DNA of 64,000 bases from Magnimaribacter mokuoloeensis. GTDB lineage: Bacteria > Pseudomonadota > Gammaproteobacteria > Magnimaribacterales > Magnimaribacteraceae. How positions within the stretch are numbered: the stretch's first letter is position 1; each line of letters opens with the position of its first letter. Of the stretch, positions 25,101-32,485 are shown piece by piece. The position numbers and the translations under genes were made by a program. The notes under the pieces were generated by a model that was given only the letters and a program-made list of their open reading frames with translations, searched no databases and was not told the origin of the DNA. The stretch lies in NCBI GenBank assembly GCA_041860225.1, contig CP151794.1, forward strand, positions 992,001 through 1,056,000, in the 5' to 3' direction.

Positions 25101-25217
25101 CAAAGTCCAGTCCAAGACACGCGTATTTTCAGAAATTTTTTTTAAAGATGAGCTCTGCTCTCCTTTGTATGGCCTACCAGCGCCTAGAATAATTTGGGAA
25201 ATTAACTTGGTATTCAT
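22152..25217 (-). CDS. Nucleotidyltransferase fused to PEP-synthase-like (Cj1418-like) kinase
   Basis: This 1021-residue protein joins two parts. Residues 1-240 are a nucleotidyltransferase-fold domain with a changed signature loop (ILGAGRPYKGEQSSSLKK at 10-27) but a kept SYGDILF at 98-104. Residues 245-450 are a PEP-synthase/PPDK ATP-binding domain: LIIRSSAISEDSFESSNAG, VQPMIQDVVGSGVIFT and DIEFAITLDGGVHILQVRP. The C-terminal swivelling domain has the phospho-histidine His978 in GGGNSHMAIRA. No PEP/pyruvate TIM-barrel domain is present; the middle region (about 450-940) is unlike PEP synthase. This is the plan of the C. jejuni glutamine kinase Cj1418, which phosphorylates the glutamine amide, plus an extra N-terminal domain. 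Confidence 0.8.
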   Translation of the reverse strand: MNTKLISQIILGAGRPYKGEQSSSLKKISENTRVLDWTLQAAKYLNPEVHFVAGYQIEEIVSKFPNLHYTMNPEWRSTGPVVSLLQMRPEPSSDCIVSYGDILFRQDSIEKLINLDSEVCIAVDSMWKDRYQNRTHDDLNKSEKVIINGADLESAHKDISNESANAEFIGLMLLKPAVMQFIQKNRDRIFKEMREATLIHLIEFLQQNDFDIKVVDVSGDWAELNESNDLVNFILGTKAQSLQRLEGVLNLSHIAPQVSFTVDEWNSKSEQILDQIQDKFNQKKLIIRSSAISEDSFESSNAGAYESLLNIYCGDRNLLHDSINSVIRSYVDSNISNQVLVQPMIQDVVGSGVIFTKTLTEAAPYYVINFDDTTSETDTITSGASHDHKTYIVLKDNDDYQMSLPSNLYSLLQAVKEIESLLDFNSLDIEFAITLDGGVHILQVRPLVDRKFEIEMDDVILEAVNDSKIHFKALQKANPFTVGERAIFGVMPDWNPAEIIGTKPNRLSFDLYRYLITDKVWATQRAEYGYRDVRPHPLLVSFSGLPYVDVRASFNSFIPNSINDDLASRLVDYYLNRLIDHPQHHDKVEFEIVPTCYSLNFDIWRKRLAKGGFSNADIDELCNGLKGITIGGIARTPDDLDAVEAFKARYERIYNSSLPTIGRALSLLEDCRQYGTLVFSHLARSAFISVTLLKSAVETKVISQKAMDSFMNSIETVAHDFINDARKVANSDADWNEFIGKYGHLRPGTYDITSEAYSENVEKYLRPVIDRFEGDKNNSKSEDNHWLSERERFFNALQDIGIDDDPEIIESFLRQSIEGREYAKFVFSKNLSGALSLFAEYGTSLDIDKKTLAHLSLNSFFELRSGIFSHNEASEILTKEAEKNQNLHKITNKIELPPLISEETDFHVFMYPNTQPNYVGSTKITAKVIHLSSDVNNISKNELDGKILLIPQADPGFDWIFGHNIAGLITMYGGGNSHMAIRAKEFDLPAVIGVGEALYQSLKSASIIELDATNRKIEIIG

Positions 25218-25299
25218 GACATGATAGGATTATTTTTTTTAGTCAATAATAGAAGATAAGTATATAACGAATTTAAGTAAGAGATAGGTTAACTAAATT

Positions 25300-26013
25300 T
25301 TAGAAGGGATTAACCTTAGATAGCAAAATATAAAAAACAGCAAGCGCAGATAAGAAGTAAAAAAAACAATAAAAAAGGAGGTACATTGGCAGAAGGTCTA
25401 ACAATGAGGCGGCAAATAAAGTGGGCATCATCCAACCGACCAATCCGACTTCTGCACTCAATCTTGAGAATAAAGAACCGTTTCCTTTTATAGAATTATC
25501 CGAGTTTGAATCAAATCCACCATTTATAAATTTTTGATAAATAAGCCTCAAATATAGATTCGAAATTACTGTAATCGAGCCTACTAAAATCCAAAACCCC
25601 GGGAAAAAATCTGGACTATTAAGGTAATTCAAATGCAAACCTAAAACAACCGGAATTAGAGCATAGACTGTATAGCCACTCAAAGCATCCATCCATTCAC
25701 CTGAGGGTCCTGTCTCATTTCGTGCTCTTGCAATGTTTCCATCAATACAGTCTGTTAGAGCAACAAATAACATTAGAGACGATGCCAAAATTAGTCCATC
25801 TTTATTAGCAAAAATTATCAAAAAAGAAGCTATTAAAGTTATAACAATTGAAAGCAAACTAATGGTGTTTGCTTTTATTCCAGATTTATAAAATAGCCAA
25901 CCAACAGGAAACGATAAAGGTCTAAGAATGAACCTACAAAAAATAGGGTCAGATTTACGCTTTGATTCACCTAAAAGGTTCTTAAACTCTTGGTAGTTTA
26001 GGCTTTTTGTCAT
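25300..26013 (-). CDS. CDP-alcohol phosphotransferase family protein with altered motif
   Basis: This 237-residue inner-membrane protein has about six helices and the CDP-alcohol phosphotransferase motif: Asp88-xx-Asp91-Gly-xx-Ala-Arg, then Gly105-xxx-Asp109. The fourth motif aspartate, thought to be the catalytic base, is glycine (Gly113) here; the codon GGC is clear. The family transfers a phospho-alcohol from CDP-alcohol to a hydroxyl group and releases CMP. It lies directly upstream of the phosphoramidate-type genes, so I infer that it could transfer phosphoramidate from cytidine diphosphoramidate to the glycan or its lipid carrier. A phospholipid role is less likely in this setting. Confidence 0.75.
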   Translation of the reverse strand: MTKSLNYQEFKNLLGESKRKSDPIFCRFILRPLSFPVGWLFYKSGIKANTISLLSIVITLIASFLIIFANKDGLILASSLMLFVALTDCIDGNIARARNETGPSGEWMDALSGYTVYALIPVVLGLHLNYLNSPDFFPGFWILVGSITVISNLYLRLIYQKFINGGFDSNSDNSIKGNGSLFSRLSAEVGLVGWMMPTLFAASLLDLLPMYLLFYCFFYFLSALAVFYILLSKVNPF

Positions 26014-26050
26014 AATTGACTGATATTCTGGATTAAAGATCCTCTAAAAG

Positions 26051-27478
26051 CTAGGACATAAGAGAGATTTGCTGCCATACGTTAGACAAAAATTCTTTTC
26101 TCTTGGTCTCAAACTCTCCTGCATTATCAAATCTTATGGTTTGTTTTGATATAGGTTCGTATTCAAAATTATTGGAATATCTAGCAGATATCATTTCATC
26201 AGTTTCTTTATTTTCTTTCACTCTAGACCGGTTTCTGGAAGTGGCTATTTCAATAGGCACTTCAAAAAAGTAACAAATATCTGCTCTTGGCATAACATCA
26301 TATGCCCAGGTTTCAATTTTTTTACAAGAAGATTCTAGCCATCCTGAGTCTTTTCCAAGAACAATTCTTGGCCCATCCATCTTACCCAATTCATTTGTAG
26401 GCCATCTGTCAGTAACCATCAATCCACCTTTTCTAGATAATTTAATAATTGATTTTGCTAACCTCAATCTCATTAAGGCCAAAATCATACCGTTAAATGC
26501 CCTTGCCTTAGAGCTAGGAAGATTATTTGATGAAGTGCCCGCCATGGAAGCATTGCTACTTCTGTTACCCATAGCTCTCCAGATAAACTCTATAAATTTA
26601 CCTTGAGGTTTTCCTAAATGAAAAGATCTTATGGTCAAAAACTTGCCAAAAACATTCTTTAACTCCTCCAGCATTGTAGATTTACCCGATCCATCTACAC
26701 CGGATATGGCAATTACAATTCCTCGTGAAGTAAATACTTTTTTTTGTTTATAAAAAAGTTTATTTAAAAACCTCTTATATATTGATAAAAAACGTATTAT
26801 TGGCAGGGATATGAAGTGATATCGCAGATATGGAGAGCAAGAAAATCTAAATTTTAAAGAACTTGATATCCTAGGTAAATTAAAATCTGTGCTCGAAACT
26901 CCTGCGCCTTCTAAATGCGCACTTAAATCAATCGGTCCAATTAATTCATTTTCATTCACGGCTTCACTGCACTGGTTCCACTCTTCTCTATAAGATTCCA
27001 GCTCTCTCATGTACATAAATCTTCCTATTAAGGATCCGCATTTCAAAAGATGACGAATAAGAAAAATATAACTTTGGCTTTGATTATTAAGCACCCAGAT
27101 ACCATATTCTTCATTCAGAACACGGTTTTCTAAAATCCAAGCCTCTAAAGGTAATGAGTATTCTTTTGTCCATGTATCTCCTGTTATCAACTTAAAGTAA
27201 ACATGCAAATGAAAGATTTCTAAGTTATTACCCAATATATAAAAATGAGAAATATGTGGATACGAAGCAACTGGATTAGAAAACTCTACCCAACCTCTTT
27301 CTTTGCAAAGCTTAAGGAAATCAAATTTCTGATTTAGAGGTACATATAAATCGATATCACTTTCACCAGACATTACTAATTTCAGTTCATGGTTGTTCTT
27401 CCAGCTGACATAATTTATGTCTCTTTCATCACAAGCAGATAATAATTTTTTTAAAGAATTTTCTTGGGAGGTCTTCAC
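26051..27478 (-). CDS. Nucleotidyltransferase-like / thymidylate-kinase-like fusion
   Basis: This 475-residue protein has two halves. The N-terminal half has MSGESDIDLYVP (residues 36-47), the GxSDxD element of the DNA-polymerase-beta-type nucleotidyltransferase fold. The C-terminal half is a P-loop kinase of the thymidylate-kinase type, with Walker A GVDGSGKST at 260-268 and VTDRWPTNE as the DR-type element. Substrates are not known. In C. jejuni the phosphoramidate pathway uses an APS-kinase-like enzyme (Cj1415) on cytidine diphosphoramidate. No Cj1415 homologue is seen here, and this kinase is the nearest candidate for such a step, by position only. It is 37 bases upstream of the CDP-alcohol transferase gene. 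Confidence 0.65.
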   Translation of the reverse strand: MKTSQENSLKKLLSACDERDINYVSWKNNHELKLVMSGESDIDLYVPLNQKFDFLKLCKERGWVEFSNPVASYPHISHFYILGNNLEIFHLHVYFKLITGDTWTKEYSLPLEAWILENRVLNEEYGIWVLNNQSQSYIFLIRHLLKCGSLIGRFMYMRELESYREEWNQCSEAVNENELIGPIDLSAHLEGAGVSSTDFNLPRISSSLKFRFSCSPYLRYHFISLPIIRFLSIYKRFLNKLFYKQKKVFTSRGIVIAISGVDGSGKSTMLEELKNVFGKFLTIRSFHLGKPQGKFIEFIWRAMGNRSSNASMAGTSSNNLPSSKARAFNGMILALMRLRLAKSIIKLSRKGGLMVTDRWPTNELGKMDGPRIVLGKDSGWLESSCKKIETWAYDVMPRADICYFFEVPIEIATSRNRSRVKENKETDEMISARYSNNFEYEPISKQTIRFDNAGEFETKRKEFLSNVWQQISLMS

Positions 27479-27489
27479 GGTATATACTA

Positions 27490-28584
27490 CTAAATTCGCT
27501 TCTGATGGTCATACAAGGAGTTATATATTGCTTTATATTCCTCCAACATTCTTTCAGCGCTGAAATTATCTATAGAGTATTGTTTAGATATGTCTCTTCC
27601 AGACCTTATTAAATTAAGATTAGAAAGAGCATAATTTATTGATTCAATTATCTGGTTTTGATTGGATGGTTTTACAAATATACATCTATCTTTTGGGGGT
27701 GATACCTCTAAATGCGGAGATATATTTGAAAGTATTAGAAAGCACCCTGCATACATAGACTCCAAAACAGCTATAGGGAGACCTTCTCCTTTTGAAAGAG
27801 AAATAAAAACGTCTGCCTCTAGCATATGCTCTATTGCAGTGTCCCTTGAAACTAGACCTTTGAAAGTAACCTTTTCATGGCATGAAAGCGATCTAGAATA
27901 GTCGAGTAGCATTTGCTTATTTTTACCATCGCCCAAAAAGATAATCTCCATTTCTTTATCTATTTGTTTAACTGCTCTCAACAATGCAATCTGGTTTTTA
28001 GTATTATTTAGAGTTCCAACACATAAAACCTTAAGAGAAGACTCCTCACGATAGTACTTATCTTTGGTATTATTGGTTGAGATATTATCTATCCTTTTGT
28101 TATCAAATCCATTTACTACAGGTATCATTTTTTTACCAATCAAAAATTTAATAACCCATGGGATGCTATTAAAGCTTGATTTACCGCAAGTGCATACCGA
28201 AGCAGAAAAAATCATGACAAAAAAGTCCAAAAACTGATTTCTAGTTTTTAGAACATACCAACTATTGTGGAGAGTAAAAACACATTTTCTCAAAAGACTT
28301 AAATTGAATGGAGATATCGCTAGAAAGAATAAAATTCCAGTTAGTCCATTGTGTATATGAATTACATCAAATTTATTATTTTTTACCAATCCTTTTAAGA
28401 CAAGATAAGAGCTCAGGATAGATCCTGAACCATGTACCACTTCAATATCTTTATCAATTTTTATATCTTCGTAAGAGTGGAACGAAAATATTGTTTGCTC
28501 GATAGTGTCCTTGAGACCTAATGAAAACTGATTATACGGTGCACTTGTTGCTTTGAGAGCAGGTGTTAATCTAAGTAATTTCAT
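27490..28584 (-). CDS. GT4 family glycosyltransferase
   Basis: This 364-residue GT-B protein has the GT4 features KVLCVGTLNNTKNQIALLRAV, EIIFLGDGKNK, VTFKGLVSRDTAIEHMLEADVFISLS and the EX7E element in GEGLPIAVLESMYAGC. The N-terminal half (DVIHIHNGLTG) is the acceptor domain. Acceptor and donor are unknown. It lies 11 bases upstream of the nucleotidyltransferase/kinase fusion. Confidence 0.85.
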   Translation of the reverse strand: MKLLRLTPALKATSAPYNQFSLGLKDTIEQTIFSFHSYEDIKIDKDIEVVHGSGSILSSYLVLKGLVKNNKFDVIHIHNGLTGILFFLAISPFNLSLLRKCVFTLHNSWYVLKTRNQFLDFFVMIFSASVCTCGKSSFNSIPWVIKFLIGKKMIPVVNGFDNKRIDNISTNNTKDKYYREESSLKVLCVGTLNNTKNQIALLRAVKQIDKEMEIIFLGDGKNKQMLLDYSRSLSCHEKVTFKGLVSRDTAIEHMLEADVFISLSKGEGLPIAVLESMYAGCFLILSNISPHLEVSPPKDRCIFVKPSNQNQIIESINYALSNLNLIRSGRDISKQYSIDNFSAERMLEEYKAIYNSLYDHQKRI

Positions 28585-28669
28585 TATCCTCTATATTTAA
28601 ACCTTATCTTACAATCGGTCTATAAGTTGATTAACTAGGAAACTTAATTAATACGTGCCTCTATAAGCT

Positions 28670-29461
28670 CTAAGAATCTCTTATGGATTTCTTGCCTAAT
28701 GCGAGCACAACATGAGAAAATCGATAGAGGCCAGGGATGCTAGTTAAAAATTTATCCAGCAATCGAAATAGCTTAGGAGAAAAAGAAAAATCAGGTGTAT
28801 AACCCTGTACGCTGACAGTCTCCAGTCCAGCCATACTTAACCATCTTTTCAAATTTGAGAATTTTACCATGCGTTTTATCAAAACTTCTTTAGTACCTTT
28901 AACAGAAGTTCCGATCGAGGTTGAAACCGGTCGACCCCCCCACTCAAATCCTTCTTGTGAAAGTAGACAACTTAAAAAGCTAAGAGGTCTTCTTAAGACA
29001 TTAAAAGACAATGCATTTCTTTGACAAACAATAAAATATCCTCCAGGTTTTAAAATTCTTGCAACATCTTTAATACAAGTCGAAGGCTCCATGAGATATT
29101 GAAGTGTCCCAACCACAACCACCAGATCAAAACTTTCATCCTCAAAAGGCATTTCCTGATTAAGATCGACATTAGAGAAAGATAGATTAGATTCTTTCAA
29201 GGTAAGTTCATGAGCAGTTTTTAAGAGCTCTTCAGAACTGTCTATACCATGAACTTCAAGTCCTTTATTTAAATATTCTACTGCGTTCTGGCCTCCCCCA
29301 CATCCCAATTCTAGGCATTTTGATCCCTTAGGAAGTTCTAGTTGAGATATTAGATCAAGCACTTTTTTTTGCCTGCCATGAAGGTAAGGATGATAACTCT
29401 GTTCATACTTACTGTTCCAATAATTGGCTACACCCTCATCTTCATATCTATTTATCGGCAT
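28670..29461 (-). CDS. Class I SAM-dependent methyltransferase
   Basis: This 263-residue protein has the SAM-binding motif LELGCGGGQNAVEYL (about residues 45-59), EVHGIDSSEELL and SFDLVVVVGTLQYL, a Methyltransf_11 type Rossmann domain. The start KYEQSYHPYLHGRQKKVLDL is normal for this group. In a glycan locus it may methylate a sugar hydroxyl. Because C. jejuni phosphoramidates are O-methylated, it is also a candidate for methylating the phosphoramidate, an inference from position only. Confidence 0.82.
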   Translation of the reverse strand: MPINRYEDEGVANYWNSKYEQSYHPYLHGRQKKVLDLISQLELPKGSKCLELGCGGGQNAVEYLNKGLEVHGIDSSEELLKTAHELTLKESNLSFSNVDLNQEMPFEDESFDLVVVVGTLQYLMEPSTCIKDVARILKPGGYFIVCQRNALSFNVLRRPLSFLSCLLSQEGFEWGGRPVSTSIGTSVKGTKEVLIKRMVKFSNLKRWLSMAGLETVSVQGYTPDFSFSPKLFRLLDKFLTSIPGLYRFSHVVLALGKKSIRDS

Positions 29462-29556
29462 AAGTTTCCTTTTTAATTAAACTGACTATTTTTTATTTTA
29501 ACAAACGAATTCGCGGTAAGAGAAAAATACTTTAAATTAAAAATTTACAAGTTACT

Positions 29557-31359
29557 CTAACTATTTCCTTCAAGCCACGATACAAGTGAAAATAGTCCAA
29601 AATATCCTCTCTTATGATGCATTTTTCTTTTTTTCAGCAAGTTATACCCATCTATGCCAGTCTGCTTTTTTAAATAAGAATTAGATTGATTTGAAAAAAT
29701 GTCTTTATATGAATTTGTTTTCCATCCAAAACCTGTTTTAGGTAAACTCCATCCGGAATGAGGAATTTGACTCTGATATATTTTTTTTAATACAGTCTTT
29801 TGTCCTTCTTGCATCATAACTGATGAGGACACACTCAAAGCAGCTTCAATAATTTTATTATTTAAAAACAAGGGCCTTGCTTCAACCGAATTAAACATGG
29901 AAGCTCTATCTACTTTAAATAGCATTTGCTGAGGTAACTTAAATTTTAAGTTAAGTATCCTTAATTTATCTAGCGGTCTTAGACCTCCAAGATCCTTTAA
30001 AATTTTATTCAGATAATGAAGTGGGTCATATTCTGTTTCTATATCATCTACCCATTCTCTAACCTTAAAGCCATTACAAGACAAATCAATCAATAGATCA
30101 CTTTCATTCATAAATAAACGATCTAAGTCATAAGATTTATAATTCGAAAATATTTTTTTCATAATTTTTCCTGGATGTTTTCTGATAAAGTCAAATTTTT
30201 TATCAAGAATTTTCTCGATCTTGCTGAGATTACCAAAGGAAGAATAACCACAAAATAATTCGTCCGCTCCGTCTCCAGTTAGTGCTACCGAGTAACCCGC
30301 ATCTTTAATAGATGAAAAAACTATATTACTTGGGATGATAGATGTGTCATCAAAAGGGGTATCACAGATTTTTGATGTCAAAGTAAGCGAATTTTGGACA
30401 TCCTTATCATTGATACTTTTGATAACATGATTAGTGTGACCTAGAGCCTTGGCCAAAGAAATAGATCTCTTTTTAGAATCATCAGAGTTTCCGAAATCAG
30501 CAGTAAAAGCACAAAGGTTTTCATTTTTATTTCTTGCATTAGAAAAGATTAAACTTGAGTCAACACCTCCACTAAATAAGCAAGCCACATCAATGCTAGC
30601 CTCCAGGCCATCTTTCATAGAATCTTCTAAGGACTTAGAAATTAAATCGGTAGCAGTTTCTAGATCTTTAATCTCATTAGTAATAATAGGCTGCCAATAT
30701 GAAACAGAACCTTTATCAATAACTTTTTCTTCAACTAATGAAAAGTTGATATAACTTCCAGGCTCTACTGAGTATAAATCTTTAAACATTGTATTTGGTG
30801 CTGGAATAAAGCCAAATGTGATGAAATCTATAATTGATTCATTTCTTATTTCACCGCAGAACTCACGAGGTACAAGATTCTCTGTTGACCCGAAAAAAAC
30901 TGATTTTTGGTTTACGGAATAATAAAGTGGTTTTTGTCCTACTCTATCTCTTGCTAGGGTTAATGTTTTTTTGTCTACATCATATGAAGCGATTGAAAAA
31001 AAGCCATTAAATTTATTGAATGCATCCAGACCCCAATGGAAAATTGATATTGCTACTACCTCAGTGTCTGATACACCTCTAAAGATATATCCATAAGATT
31101 CAAGGTGAACCTTCAAACTATCTTTGTTATATAAATTTCCATTGAATAAGATAACGATATTTTGATATCTCATTGGCTGTATTCCATCCTCTAAGTCACC
31201 CTGAACAATTAGCCTAGAATGTGCTGCAAAGAAATTATCTATGTCAATAATATTTAGTTGATCCGGACCTCTTCTTTTCAATAGATGTTCAACATCTCTA
31301 AGGTGTTTGGAGAATTTTTGTTCCTCTTTAAAACCAAAACTGCCCGATATTCCGCACAT
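29557..31359 (-). CDS. Glutamine-hydrolysing asparagine synthase-like amidotransferase
   Basis: This 600-residue protein begins MCGISGSFGF, where Cys2 is the nucleophile of a class II glutaminase domain (residues 1-200). The C-terminal half is an ATP-pyrophosphatase domain with the PP loop CLFSGGVDSSLI and the later ALTGDGADELFCGY. Members make asparagine or amidate carboxyl groups of other molecules. In O-antigen loci such proteins are linked to amidation of hexuronic acids. As this locus encodes three uronate-forming enzymes at its right end, a uronamide product is likely. It is followed upstream by a GT4 gene after five bases. Confidence 0.88.
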   Translation of the reverse strand: MCGISGSFGFKEEQKFSKHLRDVEHLLKRRGPDQLNIIDIDNFFAAHSRLIVQGDLEDGIQPMRYQNIVILFNGNLYNKDSLKVHLESYGYIFRGVSDTEVVAISIFHWGLDAFNKFNGFFSIASYDVDKKTLTLARDRVGQKPLYYSVNQKSVFFGSTENLVPREFCGEIRNESIIDFITFGFIPAPNTMFKDLYSVEPGSYINFSLVEEKVIDKGSVSYWQPIITNEIKDLETATDLISKSLEDSMKDGLEASIDVACLFSGGVDSSLIFSNARNKNENLCAFTADFGNSDDSKKRSISLAKALGHTNHVIKSINDKDVQNSLTLTSKICDTPFDDTSIIPSNIVFSSIKDAGYSVALTGDGADELFCGYSSFGNLSKIEKILDKKFDFIRKHPGKIMKKIFSNYKSYDLDRLFMNESDLLIDLSCNGFKVREWVDDIETEYDPLHYLNKILKDLGGLRPLDKLRILNLKFKLPQQMLFKVDRASMFNSVEARPLFLNNKIIEAALSVSSSVMMQEGQKTVLKKIYQSQIPHSGWSLPKTGFGWKTNSYKDIFSNQSNSYLKKQTGIDGYNLLKKRKMHHKRGYFGLFSLVSWLEGNS

Positions 31360-31364
31360 AAAAA

Positions 31365-32477
31365 TTACTGACCTAGAATGTTATCCCAATCCTTCATGAT
31401 CTTCTCAAAAGAGTGTTTCTCGCGTAAAAGAATAGAATTTTTAGAAAATTTATCTCTCAGCTCTCCATCAGAGATAAGTTTACTCAAAGCTTTTTCAAGT
31501 CCTAGTTGATGTTCTATAGGATTAACCAAGAGACCGTTAAATCCCTTCTGGATCATATCTCTAGGGCCTGTATCACAATCAAAACTTATGCAAGGCAGAC
31601 CATAAGCCATCGCCTCAAGCAGAGCATTCGGGAAACCTTCAACTTTAGAACTTAGGACGAATAAATCACCTCTTTCATACCACTCTGACATATTCCCTGA
31701 TGCGCCGGGTAATTTAATTGCATGGTCAGCTTCAAGAGCTTGTACTAGATTATCTAAATTTTTTCTTTCTTCTCCTTCTCCAAGAATAACTAGTCTCCAA
31801 TCTGGAAATTTAGTTTGGACTTTGGAAAAAGCTTTTATTAATAAATCAAATTGTTTTTCCTTATTAAGCCTGCCGCATGAAATTATTAGTTTTTTATCAT
31901 CTGCAATGATCTCTCCAGGTATGGGATATTGACCACTCTGAAATGGTAATGGATAAGATACTGGATTAGAGATTAGCTTTACATTCTTTGCATAGAGTTT
32001 TTCGTTGAACCACGACTTACTGGTTTCAGTTTGAACAATAAATTGTGTAACATTTTTAAATAAAATTCTATAAATCCAAAGAAAACTTACGCTCAAAGAT
32101 CTAAAAGGCGGCCATGACCTTTCACATAGGTAGAAACTAGCTTTTAGTCCTGTAGAAGCCAGGGCTGTTGCTACATTAACCCTAGTTAGGAAAGAGACAA
32201 TTACATCGGGCTCTGCTTTTTGTAGCTCCTTTCTCAGAAGATATAACTTACGTATTAAATTCAAGAAATTAGTTTTCTTAAAGTAAGGAATATCTTGTAA
32301 AAAAACAATATCCACTTTTTCTTCCAATGCATAAAAGCTCTTGATCTGAACTGTATGTGTGCAAATTAACTTTACAGAATAACCTTTTTCGGACCAGTAA
32401 TTAGCTAAAATAGAAACAACTCTTTGTGCTCCGCCCATGTTCAAAGCACTAACTACAATAACAATATTTCTATCCAT
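31365..32477 (-). CDS. GT4 family glycosyltransferase
   Basis: This 370-residue enzyme has the N-terminal GT4 opening ALNMGGAQRVVSILANYW, a C-terminal IISCGRLNKEKQFDLLIKAF, LVILGEGEERKNLDNLVQAL and an EX7E motif in VEGFPNALLEAMAYGLPC. This resembles the GT4 enzymes that use UDP-GalNAc or UDP-GlcNAc in capsule loci. The sugar cannot be told. It is close to EpsG-like and AsnB-like genes on each side (9 and 5 bases), so co-transcription is clear. Confidence 0.88.
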   Translation of the reverse strand: MDRNIVIVVSALNMGGAQRVVSILANYWSEKGYSVKLICTHTVQIKSFYALEEKVDIVFLQDIPYFKKTNFLNLIRKLYLLRKELQKAEPDVIVSFLTRVNVATALASTGLKASFYLCERSWPPFRSLSVSFLWIYRILFKNVTQFIVQTETSKSWFNEKLYAKNVKLISNPVSYPLPFQSGQYPIPGEIIADDKKLIISCGRLNKEKQFDLLIKAFSKVQTKFPDWRLVILGEGEERKNLDNLVQALEADHAIKLPGASGNMSEWYERGDLFVLSSKVEGFPNALLEAMAYGLPCISFDCDTGPRDMIQKGFNGLLVNPIEHQLGLEKALSKLISDGELRDKFSKNSILLREKHSFEKIMKDWDNILGQ

Positions 32478-32485
32478 ATAGCGAA

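Noticed and set aside
22152..25217. Ordinary PEP synthase or pyruvate phosphate dikinase
   Set aside because: The C-terminal PEP/pyruvate-binding barrel that would follow the histidine domain is missing, and the middle region is unlike that of PEP synthase.
20733..26013. Phosphonate biosynthesis cluster
   Set aside because: Cytidylyltransferase plus CDP-alcohol transferase are also found in phosphonoglycan loci, but no PEP mutase or short phosphonopyruvate decarboxylase is present. The ThDP enzyme at 39491 is of the full three-domain acetolactate-synthase type.
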